NCBI RefSeq assembly: GCF_900187135.1 | Contig: NZ_LT906443.1 | Location: 496,001-560,000 of the forward strand | Reading direction: 5' to 3' | Source: Corynebacterium ulcerans | Lineage (GTDB): Bacteria > Actinomycetota > Actinomycetes > Mycobacteriales > Mycobacteriaceae | Length of the DNA stretch: 64,000 nucleotides | Shown: positions 1-9,961 of the stretch, in pieces | Layout: each line of letters begins with the position of its first letter | How positions within the stretch are numbered: position 1 is the first letter of the stretch | Translations under genes and position numbers: made by a program | The notes under the pieces: generated by a model | Databases searched by the model: none | Seen by the model: the letters and a program-made list of their open reading frames with translations, nothing else | What the model was told of the DNA's origin: nothing

Positions 1-638
1 TTTTTCACCATCCAGCGCCCTTCTATAAAAGGAACGGGAGTGGGACGAACAAGCAGATAAGACACAAAAGATCCATCGTCTCTAATGTCTATTTCTGCTT
101 GTTCAAAGCCTAACCACCGGTGTGTCAACGGAAACCACACTTTGTAGGTAGCTTCTTTTGCACAGAACAAAACCCGATCTGCGCACGAGATACCATTGCT
201 ACGCAGACGTTCAAGCTGTTCGAGTTCGCCTTCTCGAGCGATCGAACCGATGACGCCCTCTGGAAGCGGCTCGGCGACTTCCGCATCGATTCCCATCGAC
301 CTGATAAGCAGCCGAGGAGCAACAACTGCGGCCCTAAAACCATCAGTGTGGGTCAAGGATCCACTAACAGAAGCTGGCCATAGCGGCATACCTCGCTCAC
401 CACGCAGAATTGGTTCACCCGTGTCGCGTTGTAACTTAGCAAGGGCTTGGTGAGCACACCACCGCGCATCTCCGAATTCCGCTTTGCGGAGCGGGACAGC
501 GTGTGCGACAAGAGCCCGTTCCAACGGATGCAGCTCATTAAACTTGCCCAAGTCTATGATTCCGGGATCGGTGGTAAGAGACACATAACGTGCAGCTTCT
601 GGGAAGAGCGACTGATCAAGCTGGATCTCGTTGTTCAC
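1..638 (-). CDS. pptT: 4'-phosphopantetheinyl transferase, PptT type (3' end cut by window edge)
   Basis: Transfers the 4'-phosphopantetheine arm of CoA to the serine of carrier proteins (mycolate and fatty acid synthases, NRPS/PKS). About 212 residues are visible and the frame stays open to base 1, so the last residues lie outside the window. Family motifs are present: SVSGSLTHTDGFRAA (the SxSH-type substrate motif), GIDAE (Mg-binding acidic pair) and FCAKEATYK (the KExxYK motif). I chose the GTG at 638 because it overlaps the stop of the upstream gene as GTGA, which implies translational coupling. In mycobacteria the homologous pptT sits directly behind pptH, as here. Confidence 0.9.
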   Translation of the reverse strand, partial: MNNEIQLDQSLFPEAARYVSLTTDPGIIDLGKFNELHPLERALVAHAVPLRKAEFGDARWCAHQALAKLQRDTGEPILRGERGMPLWPASVSGSLTHTDGFRAAVVAPRLLIRSMGIDAEVAEPLPEGVIGSIAREGELEQLERLRSNGISCADRVLFCAKEATYKVWFPLTHRWLGFEQAEIDIRDDGSFVSYLLVRPTPVPFIEGRWMVK

Positions 639-1510
639 GACTCCCCCTTGTTCACACGCTGTGATATAGGTGCATCCGGCTCAAGCCCCGGGCCCATGGT
701 CGCTTTTCCGGCATCATCGATATGCATGATAGGAAAAGGCCAGGGACGTGACTCTATGTTTTGCTGCCACTGCCGGGGATATCCCAGAGAAACCTCCACA
801 TGTGGCACACCATCAATACGCATTATTCCAGGAAGATGCAGATGCCCATAGATCACTGCTTGTGCGCTGTATCGGCTTCCCCATGACATAGTGTGCCGAG
901 TTCCGCACCATAACCCGATCTCTGGGATCTGCATCCTATCCACAGGTTCTTGGGAAAGGGGCCAATGATTGATCAGAATCGTAGGTCCGTTTACCCTGCT
1001 TAACCGATTAACTGAATATGCCAAACGGTCCCAGCACCATGCGCGAATATCCACGAATGGTGCGATAGCAAACTGGTCCGTAAGCACAATTTGCTTTTCA
1101 TGAGCAGCCTCAACAGCCTGTTCAATACTCATTCCACTCGGGCGGAAAGAGTAATCATAAAGCGTAAACAAAGGCACGATGGTCACACCGCCGAAAACCG
1201 GGAAAGGGTCTTCCGGCGTCAGAACATCAATCTTCCGACACGCACGCACAAGCTCATCGTATTTCGCGCGTCCCTGATGCGTATCTGTTTTCCTACAGAA
1301 CAACTCATGGTTTCCTGGGACCCAAATAACGCAGGCGAATTGCTTACGTAGCTTATGCAGGACTTCCACGACAACGCTAGTACGTTCTGCAACATCTCCG
1401 GCAACAATCAGCCAATCGGAGGGGTCCTTGGGCTTAAGAGAATCAATATGTTCTCCATTAGCTCGAACTGCTGCATGAAGGTCCGCAACAGCCCATAGGG
1501 TCTGTGCCAT
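635..1510 (-). CDS. pptH: Metallophosphoesterase, PptH-like phosphopantetheinyl hydrolase
   Basis: Calcineurin-type phosphoesterase of 291 residues. The metal-site motifs run in order: DLH at residues 10-12, GD at 38-39, GNHE at 66-69, a central NHW and a late GHLH. The 4-base overlap with the downstream phosphopantetheinyl transferase gene and the matching M. tuberculosis gene order (Rv2795c-pptT) suggest PptH, which removes phosphopantetheine from acyl carrier protein and so opposes PptT. The fold is read from the sequence; the substrate is inferred from synteny. A generic phosphoesterase with another substrate remains possible. Confidence 0.8.
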   Translation of the reverse strand: MAQTLWAVADLHAAVRANGEHIDSLKPKDPSDWLIVAGDVAERTSVVVEVLHKLRKQFACVIWVPGNHELFCRKTDTHQGRAKYDELVRACRKIDVLTPEDPFPVFGGVTIVPLFTLYDYSFRPSGMSIEQAVEAAHEKQIVLTDQFAIAPFVDIRAWCWDRLAYSVNRLSRVNGPTILINHWPLSQEPVDRMQIPEIGLWCGTRHTMSWGSRYSAQAVIYGHLHLPGIMRIDGVPHVEVSLGYPRQWQQNIESRPWPFPIMHIDDAGKATMGPGLEPDAPISQRVNKGES

Positions 1511-1580
1511 GTGGCCTCCTTGCGCACCTAGGTTGTTTCAAACGTAAGACTAATTATTGCAATTGTTAGCAGAGATTGGC

Positions 1581-2933
1581 TCATCGACTCTCCGGAGTCG
1601 GAATATTCCCGTCTTCTGAATCTTTACTATATGCCCACTTCATCGAGTAAAAGCGCCATATTCCCACGACCATTCGAATAGAAATAAAGGAAACTAGACC
1701 CCACCAAACACCTACCAGCCCCGCGTCGAAGAGCAAAGCCAACCATACGCCAGGTAAAAATCCTACGAGCACTGACAACAAAGATACGGTCCGCAAATAT
1801 GCGGCGTCAGCTGCACCTAAGAATACTCCGTCAAAGCCAAACACGACGCCACCTATAACGATCATGAAGACCAGCTGCCACCACGGTCCACTTATTTCTT
1901 GAAGAACTCCCGCATCCGATGTAAAAATTCCTGGTATCACGTGGAAACCACCAGCGAATATCACAGCAAGCACCACGCTAAACATGGTGGAATACAGCAC
2001 GGATATGTGTCCTACACGACGCGCTCGAGCAACATTGTGTGCACCAAGCGCAGCCCCTGTTAGCGTCTGCCCCGCAATAGCCAGCGAGTCTAGGATGAGC
2101 GTGAGAAAACTCCACAGTTGGAGCAGCACCTGATGAGCTGCTAAAGATTCCGCACCAAAACGCCCAGCTACAGCTGCCGCTGATACAAAAGAAATCTGAA
2201 ATGATAACGATCGCAAAATCAGATCCCTACCGAGGGATAACTGCGAACGCATGATGGTCCAATTAGGACGAATAGTGCCCTCATGCGCCCGAAAAAGGCA
2301 CAAGATAAACAACGAAGAAGTAATAGTAATCCCAACGATATTCGCCCATGCTGAGCCCACCAGACCGTACTGGTTAACCAAAATTGGCACTAACATCATC
2401 CCGGGAACAACACCCGAAAGCGTAAAAAGCAATGGTAAACGGGTATTTTGCACCCCTCTTAACCACCCGTTTCCAGCCATTACAACAAGGACCAGCGGGA
2501 TACCTACAGCTGTTATTCTGAGCCAACTCGTGGCTGCGTCGGATACGTCATAAGAGCCGCTAAGCCAGAATGTGAACGTCGGAGCCCCCATAAAAACAAC
2601 AAGCGCCAAGATGAACCCGACGAAGAGAGCAAGCCATGTAGCCTGCACTCCTTCAGCCACAGCTTCCTTCTTTTTACCCGCCCCAAAAAGTCGAGCTGAG
2701 CGCGCCGTTGTCCCATAGGATAAAAACGTTAATTGCGTAGTTACTTGGGCATATATTGTGGTTCCTGCACCAAGCGCGGCCAAGGATGCAGCACCCAGTC
2801 TGCCCACTATTGCGGTGTCAAAAAGAAGGTAAAGCGGCGTAGCTATCAGCACTCCCAGTGCAGGAAGTGCCAAGCGAAGAATCGTTGCTGGACTAATCTC
2901 TGCGGTCTCTTCTTGCGATCTTCCCACAGACAT
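1581..2933 (-). CDS. dinF: MATE-family efflux protein, DinF type
   Basis: Integral membrane antiporter of 450 residues with about twelve hydrophobic segments in two similar halves, as in MATE/DinF drug and metabolite exporters. The first segments carry the usual motif region (PLYLLFDTAIVGRLG). The ATG at 2933 has a GGGAG Shine-Dalgarno seven bases upstream. It lies in the rbfA-cnpB-dinF order known from mycobacteria, 94 bp downstream of the DHH phosphodiesterase gene. The substrate cannot be told from the sequence. Despite the name, no LexA box was noticed upstream. Confidence 0.88.
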   Translation of the reverse strand: MSVGRSQEETAEISPATILRLALPALGVLIATPLYLLFDTAIVGRLGAASLAALGAGTTIYAQVTTQLTFLSYGTTARSARLFGAGKKKEAVAEGVQATWLALFVGFILALVVFMGAPTFTFWLSGSYDVSDAATSWLRITAVGIPLVLVVMAGNGWLRGVQNTRLPLLFTLSGVVPGMMLVPILVNQYGLVGSAWANIVGITITSSLFILCLFRAHEGTIRPNWTIMRSQLSLGRDLILRSLSFQISFVSAAAVAGRFGAESLAAHQVLLQLWSFLTLILDSLAIAGQTLTGAALGAHNVARARRVGHISVLYSTMFSVVLAVIFAGGFHVIPGIFTSDAGVLQEISGPWWQLVFMIVIGGVVFGFDGVFLGAADAAYLRTVSLLSVLVGFLPGVWLALLFDAGLVGVWWGLVSFISIRMVVGIWRFYSMKWAYSKDSEDGNIPTPESR

Positions 2934-3027
2934 ACTCTTTCTCCCCGAGTCTTCTCCTAGAGAATGTGCGTTGTACAGGCTTTTACCACGACAACGGTAA
3001 GCCTTATATTGTTTCTCACGGTCTCTC

Positions 3028-4020
3028 TCAGCAGGTCCGCTGAACCGCTGCCTTAAGTTCTGCTACTACGTGATCTACTGTTCCAAAAGTAACGTAGCCT
3101 GATGATCTTATGTGCCCACCGCCGCCTAAGGTACGGGCCACAACGGAAATATCGAGATCTTCCGAGCGAAGCGAAACCGCCCATTCCCCTCTTTTGTATT
3201 CTTTGAAGACCACGGCTATATCCGTGCCGTCTGAACCACGGATCAGATCCGCAATTTTTTCTACAGACTGAGCCGAATGCCCCTGAACATCGTCGTACCG
3301 TGCGATAGCCACAACAACCGATATGTTGTTGACATACACCACCTGAAGACGAGAAAGTATCGTACCGATCATCGCGAGGTCTGCCACAGAATCACTGCTA
3401 AAAAGCTGCTGCCCAATGGCCCGTATCTCAAGGCCTGTATCAACAAGCTCTTGAGCCAGGGCATGCATTTCTGGGCGTCCCCATCTAAAGCCACCCGTAT
3501 CCGACACTAACCCAGCGTAAAGACCATATGCGATGTCTTTAGTCAGCGTAATTTTCAGGTGCTGAAACCAATCGCGCAAAATACTAGTTGTTGATTCCGC
3601 CTGATGATCAATCAGGTTAACCCCTGCAAAACCGCGATTTGTGCTGTGATGGTCTATCAGAATAACACGACTAATGTCGCGCATAACTTGTGGCTGAAGG
3701 GCCCCCAGCCGCCCCACGGCACCGCAGTCCACTGCAATAATTGCATCGCACTCAGGAAGCCTATCCACCGTGAGGATGTCTGTGGCTCTGGGGATATCCA
3801 GCAAAGAACGCTCTAAGGGAGTGCACTGACCGATGACTCCGATAACTTCCTTAGACAGCTGCTCTAAAGCAAGCATCGTCGCACAAACACTCCCGATAGC
3901 ATCCGGGTCAGGATTGATATGCCCTACGACGCACACTCTTTTAGCTTTGCTGATGATTCTTTCAGCAGCTGACCAATCCAATGATTTGTCCGACGATGTC
4001 TGAACACGGGTTTTATTCAT
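3028..4020 (-). CDS. DHH/DHHA1 phosphodiesterase (NrnA / CnpB type)
   Basis: Cytoplasmic phosphodiesterase of 330 residues. The N-terminal DHH domain shows [12 protein letters not shown] near residue 34, the AVDCG motif and DHH itself in LIDHHSTN. The C-terminal DHHA1 domain ends with the [10 protein letters not shown] glycine motif. Relatives degrade nanoRNAs and 3'-phosphoadenosine-5'-phosphate (NrnA) or hydrolyse c-di-AMP (mycobacterial CnpB, Rv2837c, at the same locus). Which activity dominates here cannot be read from the sequence. The start overlaps the end of rbfA by 8 bp, so the two are co-translated. Confidence 0.88.
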   Translation of the reverse strand: MNKTRVQTSSDKSLDWSAAERIISKAKRVCVVGHINPDPDAIGSVCATMLALEQLSKEVIGVIGQCTPLERSLLDIPRATDILTVDRLPECDAIIAVDCGAVGRLGALQPQVMRDISRVILIDHHSTNRGFAGVNLIDHQAESTTSILRDWFQHLKITLTKDIAYGLYAGLVSDTGGFRWGRPEMHALAQELVDTGLEIRAIGQQLFSSDSVADLAMIGTILSRLQVVYVNNISVVVAIARYDDVQGHSAQSVEKIADLIRGSDGTDIAVVFKEYKRGEWAVSLRSEDLDISVVARTLGGGGHIRSSGYVTFGTVDHVVAELKAAVQRTC

Positions 4021-4450
4021 CGACGTCCATTTTATAGGGATTTTCTTCCCCCGCTGGTTTTGCGTTCTTTTTCAGTTCAGCAAGCTCTGCATCGCGTGCT
4101 TTAGCACGCGCCAGCAGATCTTCCATATGCGCCGAAGACTCTGGAACTGTATCTAGCTCGAAAGATAACGTTGGGGTAAAACGCACGCTTAACTGGTCTC
4201 CCACGATCTTTCGTAGCTGGCCTCGCGCACGGTGGAGAGCCTCAGCCGCACCCTCTACATCTGGGGTGTCTTCAAGAGAACGTCCCCGCACTGTGTAGTA
4301 CACAGTTGCATCATGCAGGTCACCTGTAACCCGGGTATCTGTAACAGTGACGTACTCTAACCGGTAGTCCTTAATTTCTCGTTCAATGGCTGTAGCCACA
4401 ATCGTCTGGATACGCTTAGCCATCCTGGCGGCACGCGCGTGATCAACCAT
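4013..4450 (-). CDS. rbfA: Ribosome-binding factor A
   Basis: Small KH-fold factor of 145 residues needed for late 30S maturation and 16S 5'-end processing. The start [19 protein letters not shown] and the central [21 protein letters not shown] are typical. The C-terminal tail is charged and likely disordered, as is common in actinobacteria. It lies between infB (upstream, behind a terminator) and the DHH phosphodiesterase gene, which it overlaps by 8 bp. A separate promoter in the 4451-4600 interval is implied by the infB terminator. Confidence 0.93.
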   Translation of the reverse strand: MVDHARAARMAKRIQTIVATAIEREIKDYRLEYVTVTDTRVTGDLHDATVYYTVRGRSLEDTPDVEGAAEALHRARGQLRKIVGDQLSVRFTPTLSFELDTVPESSAHMEDLLARAKARDAELAELKKNAKPAGEENPYKMDVDE

Positions 4451-4602
4451 TGTTCAACCTCTTTTTCATCTGTTTTATTTTATAAATTGCAGCCATGTGT
4501 CGGCTAACGCAATTATCTTACCTGCTTTATCAAAGCGGAAACTTACCCCGTATTATCCACAGCAGACTTCTTTGTCTGATCTGCACGATAAACACAGAAG
4601 AG

Positions 4603-4646
4603 AAAACGGCGCCGACTCTCAACATTAGTTATGAGAGTCGGCGCCG
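4603..4646 (-). terminator. Rho-independent terminator of infB
   Basis: A perfect 15-bp inverted repeat (4607-4621 with 4632-4646) and a 10-base loop. On the minus strand the hairpin is followed by TTTT. It lies 34 bp after the infB stop and separates infB from rbfA. Confidence 0.9.
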
Positions 4647-4679
4647 CTTTCTAGTAGTTATCGGTTTAAGCAGCCACTG

Positions 4680-7619
4680 TTAAGAACGTGGAACCTCTAC
4701 CTGCTCAAATACCTCGATGATATCGCCAACCTGGATATCCGGGTAGGACAAGACCATACCGCACTCGTAGCCTGCGGAGACCTCGGTGGCATCGTCTTTC
4801 TCACGACGTAGCGATTCAATAGTCGCTTTGTCTGCCACTACGGCGCCGTCGCGAAGCAGACGAATCGTAGCGTTACGACGCACCTTTCCGCTCTCCACCA
4901 TGCAGCCTGCGATCAGGCCAACTGCAGAAGCCTTGAAGATTGCACGAATCTCTGCACGTCCCACTTCACGCTCTTCGTAGATCGGCTTGAGCATGCCCTT
5001 CAGTGCCTGCTCAACTTCTTCGATCGCACGGTAGATGACGGTGTAGTAACGAACATCCACGCCTTCAGCGTTAGCTTCTTCCGTTGCCTTACCCTCAGCA
5101 CGAACGTTGAAGGCAATGATCACGGCGTCAGAAGCAGCAGCCAAGGAGACGTTTGTCTGCGTAACAGCACCAACGCCACGGTCGATGATGTTCAGCTGAA
5201 CTTCGTCGTCGACCTCAATCTTGAGCAATGCTTCTTCCAAAGCTTCTACGGAACCAGCATTGTCGCCCTTGAGGATGAGGTTGAGGGTGCTGTGTTCCTT
5301 AAGAACTGCATCCAGATCCTCAAGAGAAACGCGCTTGCGGGTCTTTGCAGCCAGAGCGTTACGCTTGCGCGCATTGCGCTGGTTAGCAATCTGACGAGCA
5401 ACGCGATCGTCTTCCACGACTAGGAGGTTATCGCCAGCTCCTGGGACACCATTGAGGCCCTGCATCTGAACAGGACGGGAAGGTCCTGCTTCTTCAACGT
5501 CATGCCCGTACTCATCGACCATGCGACGAACACGGCCATAAGCATCACCTGCGACAACAGAGTCGCCAACACGCAACGTACCGCGCTGGACGATGACTGT
5601 AGCCACTGGGCCTCGGCCACGATCCAGGTGAGCCTCGATGGCCACACCTTGCGCATCCATGTCAGGGTTAGCACGCAGATCTAGAGACGCATCTGCAGTA
5701 AGAAGAACAGCCTCCAGTAATCCATCAATATTGATGTTCTGCTTTGCAGAAATATCAACGAACATGGTGTCTCCGCCGTACTCCTCAGGAACAAGGCCGT
5801 ACTCGGTGAGCTGTCCACGGATCTTATCCGGGGACGCGCCTGGCTTATCGATCTTGTTCACTGCGACCACGATCGGTACGTCTGCTGCTTTAGCGTGGTT
5901 GATGGCCTCAACGGTCTGAGGCATAACTCCGTCGTCAGCAGCGACGACCAGCACAGCGATATCCGTGGACTTAGCACCACGAGCACGCATAGCGGTGAAG
6001 GCCTCGTGACCCGGGGTATCAAGGAAGGTGATCTTACGATCGGTGCCGTCGACGTTAACAGCGACCTGGTAAGCACCAATGCCCTGCGTAATGCCGCCTG
6101 CCTCACCGGAACCAACGTTGGACTTACGAATCGAGTCCAACAGGCGGGTCTTACCGTGGTCAACGTGACCCATAACGGTCACCACAGGAGGACGCTTCTC
6201 TAGATCCTCTTCAGTTCCTTCGTCCTCACCAAACTGTAGGTCGAAGGACTCAAGAAGCTCGCGGTCCTCATCTTCAGGAGAGACAACATCAACTTTGTAG
6301 TTCATCTCTTCGCCGAGGAGCTGCAATGTCTCCTCGCTCACAGATGCGGTTGCCGTTACCATCTCGCCAAGATTAAAGAGTGCCTGGACGAGAGCCGCAG
6401 CATCTGCATTAATCTTCTCAGCGAAGTCGGAAAGCGAAGCACCTCGGGCAAGACGAATCGTCGCGCCTCCACCGTCTGGCAGGCGAACGCCACCAATGAC
6501 GTTTGGTGCCTGCATTGCCTCGTATTCATTACGCTTCTGACGCTTCGACTTACGTCCCTTGCGTGGAGCACCACCTGGGCGTCCGAATGCACCAGCGGTA
6601 CCGCCACGACGTCCGCCGCGACCACCGGCAGCTCCACCGCCACCTGGGCGACCGCCGCCAAAGCCTGCGCCTCCGGGTCCACGGTTTCCGCCTTGGGCAC
6701 CCGCACCGCCGCGGCCGCCATTACGGCCACCGGCGCTCCGAGAAGGCATCTGCCCTGGGTTAGGATGTGAAGGCATCATTGCGGGACTTGGACGACGTCC
6801 GCCGCCCTGACGCTCCTGACCAGCACCTTGCTGCGGTCGGTTACCGCCTTGTTGACGCTGCTGACCGCCGCGACCGCCTGGGCGAGGCTGACGCTCAGCG
6901 TTGTTGCCGCCTTGGGCACCACGACCTGCACCCGGACGCGGAGCGCCACCTGGGCGTGGGCCATTTCCAGGGCGGTTGCCGCCACCAGGACGAGGCGCTG
7001 GGCGCTCACCGCTGGAGAACGGGTTGTTGGCTACGCGAGGAGCACGTCCACCCGGTTTTGGCGCATTTCCGCCTGGGCGCGCCTGAGGACGAGGCATAGC
7101 AGAAGGAGACGCTCCTGCACCTGGCTTAGGAGCAGAACCCGGAGTTTTAGGTGTATCGGACTGGGAAGCGCTGAAACCTGGCTTAGGTACAGGCTTAACA
7201 GCAGGTTTTGGAGCGGCTGGCTTCGCGGAAGCCGGCTTGGGTGCTGCAGGCTTTGCGGCAGCAGGTTTTGGAGCGGCTGGCTTCGCAGAGGCCGGCTTGG
7301 GTGCTGCAGGCTTTGCGGCAGCAGGTTTTGGAGCGGCTGGCTTCGCAGAGGCCGGCTTGGGTGCTGCAGGCTTTGGAGCCGCAGGCTTAGCCGACGTTGA
7401 CGCAGCTTTTACAGCCTCAGGGGTAGTCTTTGCAGATCCCTGAGCAGTGGTTGGGTCTTGCGCAGCATAATGCTGCTTCATCTTCTTAATCACCGGAGGT
7501 TCGATGGTAGAAGACGCGGTTTTTACAAACTCGCCTTGTTCTTTCAGAGTGGCAAGTAGTTCCTTGCTTGTTACACCGAGCTGTTTAGCTAGCTCATGTA
7601 CACGTAGCTTTCCGGGCAC
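4680..7619 (-). CDS. infB: Translation initiation factor IF-2
   Basis: GTPase that brings initiator tRNA to the 30S subunit and promotes 50S joining; 979 residues. Order: an N-terminal IF2N domain (1-50), a low-complexity Ala/Pro/Lys then Gly/Arg/Pro-rich linker (about 55-360), a second IF2N-like domain (about 390-440), and a G domain starting near residue 480 with [14 protein letters not shown] and NKID. IF2 domains II-IV follow and the protein ends [11 protein letters not shown]. The start is GTG at 7619 with AAGGAG six bases upstream. The linker contains an in-frame 60-bp tandem repeat. The length is in the usual range for actinobacterial IF-2. Confidence 0.98.
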   Translation of the reverse strand: MPGKLRVHELAKQLGVTSKELLATLKEQGEFVKTASSTIEPPVIKKMKQHYAAQDPTTAQGSAKTTPEAVKAASTSAKPAAPKPAAPKPASAKPAAPKPAAAKPAAPKPASAKPAAPKPAAAKPAAPKPASAKPAAPKPAVKPVPKPGFSASQSDTPKTPGSAPKPGAGASPSAMPRPQARPGGNAPKPGGRAPRVANNPFSSGERPAPRPGGGNRPGNGPRPGGAPRPGAGRGAQGGNNAERQPRPGGRGGQQRQQGGNRPQQGAGQERQGGGRRPSPAMMPSHPNPGQMPSRSAGGRNGGRGGAGAQGGNRGPGGAGFGGGRPGGGGAAGGRGGRRGGTAGAFGRPGGAPRKGRKSKRQKRNEYEAMQAPNVIGGVRLPDGGGATIRLARGASLSDFAEKINADAAALVQALFNLGEMVTATASVSEETLQLLGEEMNYKVDVVSPEDEDRELLESFDLQFGEDEGTEEDLEKRPPVVTVMGHVDHGKTRLLDSIRKSNVGSGEAGGITQGIGAYQVAVNVDGTDRKITFLDTPGHEAFTAMRARGAKSTDIAVLVVAADDGVMPQTVEAINHAKAADVPIVVAVNKIDKPGASPDKIRGQLTEYGLVPEEYGGDTMFVDISAKQNINIDGLLEAVLLTADASLDLRANPDMDAQGVAIEAHLDRGRGPVATVIVQRGTLRVGDSVVAGDAYGRVRRMVDEYGHDVEEAGPSRPVQMQGLNGVPGAGDNLLVVEDDRVARQIANQRNARKRNALAAKTRKRVSLEDLDAVLKEHSTLNLILKGDNAGSVEALEEALLKIEVDDEVQLNIIDRGVGAVTQTNVSLAAASDAVIIAFNVRAEGKATEEANAEGVDVRYYTVIYRAIEEVEQALKGMLKPIYEEREVGRAEIRAIFKASAVGLIAGCMVESGKVRRNATIRLLRDGAVVADKATIESLRREKDDATEVSAGYECGMVLSYPDIQVGDIIEVFEQVEVPRS
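7201..7380. repeat. Three 60-bp in-frame tandem repeats in the infB linker
   Basis: Bases 7201-7260, 7261-7320 and 7321-7380 are near-identical 60-bp units. Units 1 and 2 differ at only two positions, in the codons around base 7230; unit 3 diverges only at its last bases. Each unit encodes 20 residues made almost only of Ala, Pro, Lys and Ser, so copy-number change keeps the frame. This is a candidate strain-typing VNTR. Confidence 0.95.
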
Positions 7620-7724
7620 TTCTCTCCTTGAGTTACGGAAGGAAGCCTTGACCCCGGAGGGCTTACGTTGACTTCCTACCTAAGTTACTTTGACGTTCAT
7701 CGCTGATGCTTCATCGTATGCTCA

Positions 7725-8099
7725 TCAGTGTTCGGTCTTCCTTGTAATGTCGGGTCCAGCGCCAAGCGCTGCTAGGTACTCTCGTACATGACCTGTGTCT
7801 ACTTCCGCAGACACCCTTAACGCACGAGCAAATGCTCGGCGCTTTTCAGCTAGCTCCAGTGCATCGATGGTAGGCGTGATCCATGCTCCGCGCCCTTGCA
7901 GACGCCTACGTGGATCAGCAATCACCGAATAAACAGAATGATGTGATTCCCCTGCTACATCATCTTTCTTGCGTAAAACAACGCGAAGAAGTTGATCAGC
8001 GGGTTGTGATTTTTTGGTAGCGATGCAGGTACGGATACGCGTCCGCGTAGGCTTAGAAAGATCTCCTCGGGGGGAGTCGCCATACAAAGCCGCTGGCAT
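7725..8099 (-). CDS. ylxR: YlxR family RNA-binding protein
   Basis: Small basic protein of 124 residues between nusA and infB. It has the YlxR core RTCIATKKSQPADQLLRVV and the WITPTIDALELAEKRRAFARAL segment. It is known from other bacteria as a nucleoid-associated or RNase P-related factor; no enzymatic activity can be inferred here. I prefer the ATG at 8099 because it has AAGGAG four bases upstream; the longer reading from 8126 lacks a ribosome binding site. Confidence 0.88.
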   Translation of the reverse strand: MPAALYGDSPRGDLSKPTRTRIRTCIATKKSQPADQLLRVVLRKKDDVAGESHHSVYSVIADPRRRLQGRGAWITPTIDALELAEKRRAFARALRVSAEVDTGHVREYLAALGAGPDITRKTEH

Positions 8100-8300
8100 C
8101 CGTCTCCTTTTCGCTTCACATCTCATATGTCATGTGCTTGTGCTCAACGCTGCTCTAGCGTCCATCGCACAAGCTGCAGATGGGCCGTTAAGTAGTGTAC
8201 GCCATATTCTCCACAAAGATGAAGTTGGAAACGTCAAACACCAAATAATTCCACTTTTCACTCTTTATCGGGAAGTGAACTCGACATATTTTCAGACCGC

Positions 8301-8362
8301 AAAAATAAAAATGCCCCTCTTACTGCCGTGTAGATTCATCATCTACTGCAGTTCAAGGGGCA
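8301..8362 (-). terminator. Terminator after nusA
   Basis: An outer stem TGCCCCT/AGGGGCA (8312-8318 with 8356-8362) encloses a 6-bp inner stem (8330-8335 with 8341-8346). On the minus strand it is followed by a T-rich run. It separates rimP-nusA from ylxR-infB, so the latter pair probably has its own promoter or depends on read-through. Confidence 0.8.
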
Positions 8363-8374
8363 ATGTGCAAAGGA

Positions 8375-9373
8375 TTAGCTAGCGTCAGAACGGATATCGA
8401 TCTTCCAACCCGTTAGGCGTGCAGCCAACCGAGCATTTTGTCCCTCTTTGCCAATAGCCAAGGAAAGCTGGTAATCAGGCACCGTAACCTTAGCCGCTTG
8501 AGCCTCAAGATCAGTGATCTCTACGTGCACAACCTTGGACGGTGCAAGGGCGTTACCTACGTACTTTGCCGGATCTTCATCAAAATCAATGATGTCGATC
8601 TTTTCCCCACCCAGCTCGTTCATGATGTTGTTCACACGCTGGCCACGAGGACCGATGCAAGCGCCTTTGGCATTCAGACCCTTAATATTCGCGCGAACAG
8701 CCACCTTAGAACGGTGTCCGGCCTCGCGTGCAATGCTGATAATCTCTACCGACCCATCAGCGACTTCAGGGATCTCCAGTTCAAAGAGCCTGCGCACCAG
8801 TTCAGGGTGCGTACGAGACAAATTAATCTGAAGGTTACGCGGGGTACGGTTCACTCCCACGACATAGCACTTTACGCGGTTGCCATGGACGAGTTTTTCG
8901 CCAGGAATTTGCTCGGCAGGAATGAGGATGCCGTCCTGCCCTTCAGCCTCAGTTCCCAGGTGCACAACGATAATTCCCCGCTCGTTTGCATATGCGTCTG
9001 CCTGAACGATGCCAGAAACTACGCGCCCTTCGTACTCGCTATACGCGTCATAGGCTTTCCAGGTTTCTGCCTCACGCAAACGCTTTTTGATTGCATCGCG
9101 AACCGCTTGCGCGCCGACACGACCGAAGTTAGCAGGGGTGTCGTCGTATTCAGAAACAACGTTGCCTTCTTCATCCAGCTCAGAAACAATGACAGAGACA
9201 AGGCCTGTTGTAGCACTAATGTCCACGCGAGCACGGGTGTTTTCTTCAACGTTGGTGTCTTTAAACTCGCGATAGGAAAAAAGAAGCGCACGAGCGATCG
9301 TCTCGATCAATTCCTCTACAGGAACTTTTCGCTCGGACTCAATGAGCTTAAGTGCGTGGATATCAATATTCAC
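8375..9373 (-). CDS. nusA: Transcription termination/antitermination factor NusA
   Basis: RNA polymerase-associated factor of 332 residues: N-terminal polymerase-binding domain (1-125), S1 domain (about 130-200) and two KH domains (GPRGQRVNNIM near residue 240 and GKEGQNARLAARLTGWKIDI at the C-terminus). It lacks the acidic C-terminal repeats of enterobacterial NusA, as is normal for actinobacteria. The GTG start at 9373 overlaps the rimP stop as GTGA, with AGAGG upstream. rimP-nusA is a translationally coupled pair. Confidence 0.97.
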   Translation of the reverse strand: MNIDIHALKLIESERKVPVEELIETIARALLFSYREFKDTNVEENTRARVDISATTGLVSVIVSELDEEGNVVSEYDDTPANFGRVGAQAVRDAIKKRLREAETWKAYDAYSEYEGRVVSGIVQADAYANERGIIVVHLGTEAEGQDGILIPAEQIPGEKLVHGNRVKCYVVGVNRTPRNLQINLSRTHPELVRRLFELEIPEVADGSVEIISIAREAGHRSKVAVRANIKGLNAKGACIGPRGQRVNNIMNELGGEKIDIIDFDEDPAKYVGNALAPSKVVHVEITDLEAQAAKVTVPDYQLSLAIGKEGQNARLAARLTGWKIDIRSDAS

Positions 9374-9924
9374 TTGTTTTCCTCTTCCAAAGCCAAGGCG
9401 GCATCAAAATCTAGTTGCGTGAACTCAAGCTCCGCTTCTGCGGGCTTCGCGAACTCAATTTCTACCACTGCTTGAGTATTTTCTCCCAATTCAATCGAAC
9501 GGATCGAGATTTTCTTCCCCTGCCGCTTGACCACGATCACTCGCGTTTCATCATCATTTACTGCCCCAATCCGCTCGATTGATTTCTTTCCTTCAACGTC
9601 AAGGGCGACCAAGCGGTGACGATTTCTCCGCCATTGGCGTGGCTTAGTAAGGGGCGCGTCCACTCCAGGGGTACCAACCTCCAGAGTGTATCCCGGCCCA
9701 AAGCTTAGGGCACCAGAAGCTTCTTGAGCGTCGAAAAGCTCAGAGATGGCTGTGGATACTACTTCCAGCTGATCCAAATCCGGCCGGTTGTCGGAATCCA
9801 AGGACACTGCGACAAGAGTTTTTTTACCTGCGCGGTTCACTCGAACGTGTTCAAGATCCATATTATGTGCCGCTGCGATCGGCGTAATGAGCTCGGTTAA
9901 GACTTCGGTAGAGGGAAATGCCAT
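9370..9924 (-). CDS. rimP: Ribosome maturation factor RimP
   Basis: 30S assembly factor of 184 residues. Recognisable features are LELEVGTPGVDAPL-type wording (read here as YTLEVGTPGVDAPLTKPRQW) and the C-terminal SH3-like domain with a conserved basic stretch. The frame is open upstream to 10083, but family length and the N-terminus MAFPSTEVLTELITPIA support the ATG at 9924. That start lies head to head with the divergent lipoprotein gene, so the two promoters must overlap. Confidence 0.93.
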   Translation of the reverse strand: MAFPSTEVLTELITPIAAAHNMDLEHVRVNRAGKKTLVAVSLDSDNRPDLDQLEVVSTAISELFDAQEASGALSFGPGYTLEVGTPGVDAPLTKPRQWRRNRHRLVALDVEGKKSIERIGAVNDDETRVIVVKRQGKKISIRSIELGENTQAVVEIEFAKPAEAELEFTQLDFDAALALEEENK

Positions 9925-9961
9925 GCCCGTTATCGTAGCCGACGCACAAAAGCATTCGAGT

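Noticed and set aside
7201..7380. CRISPR-like repeat spacing
   Set aside because: The 60-bp units are contiguous, have no spacers, and encode the infB linker in frame.
6356..7443. Several open frames on both strands over the infB linker
   Set aside because: They arise from the repetitive GC-rich Ala/Pro/Gly coding region of infB, where stop codons are rare in all frames.
8438..9475. 345-codon plus-strand frame opposite nusA and rimP
   Set aside because: It is fully antisense to two certain genes, with no ribosome binding site or family resemblance.
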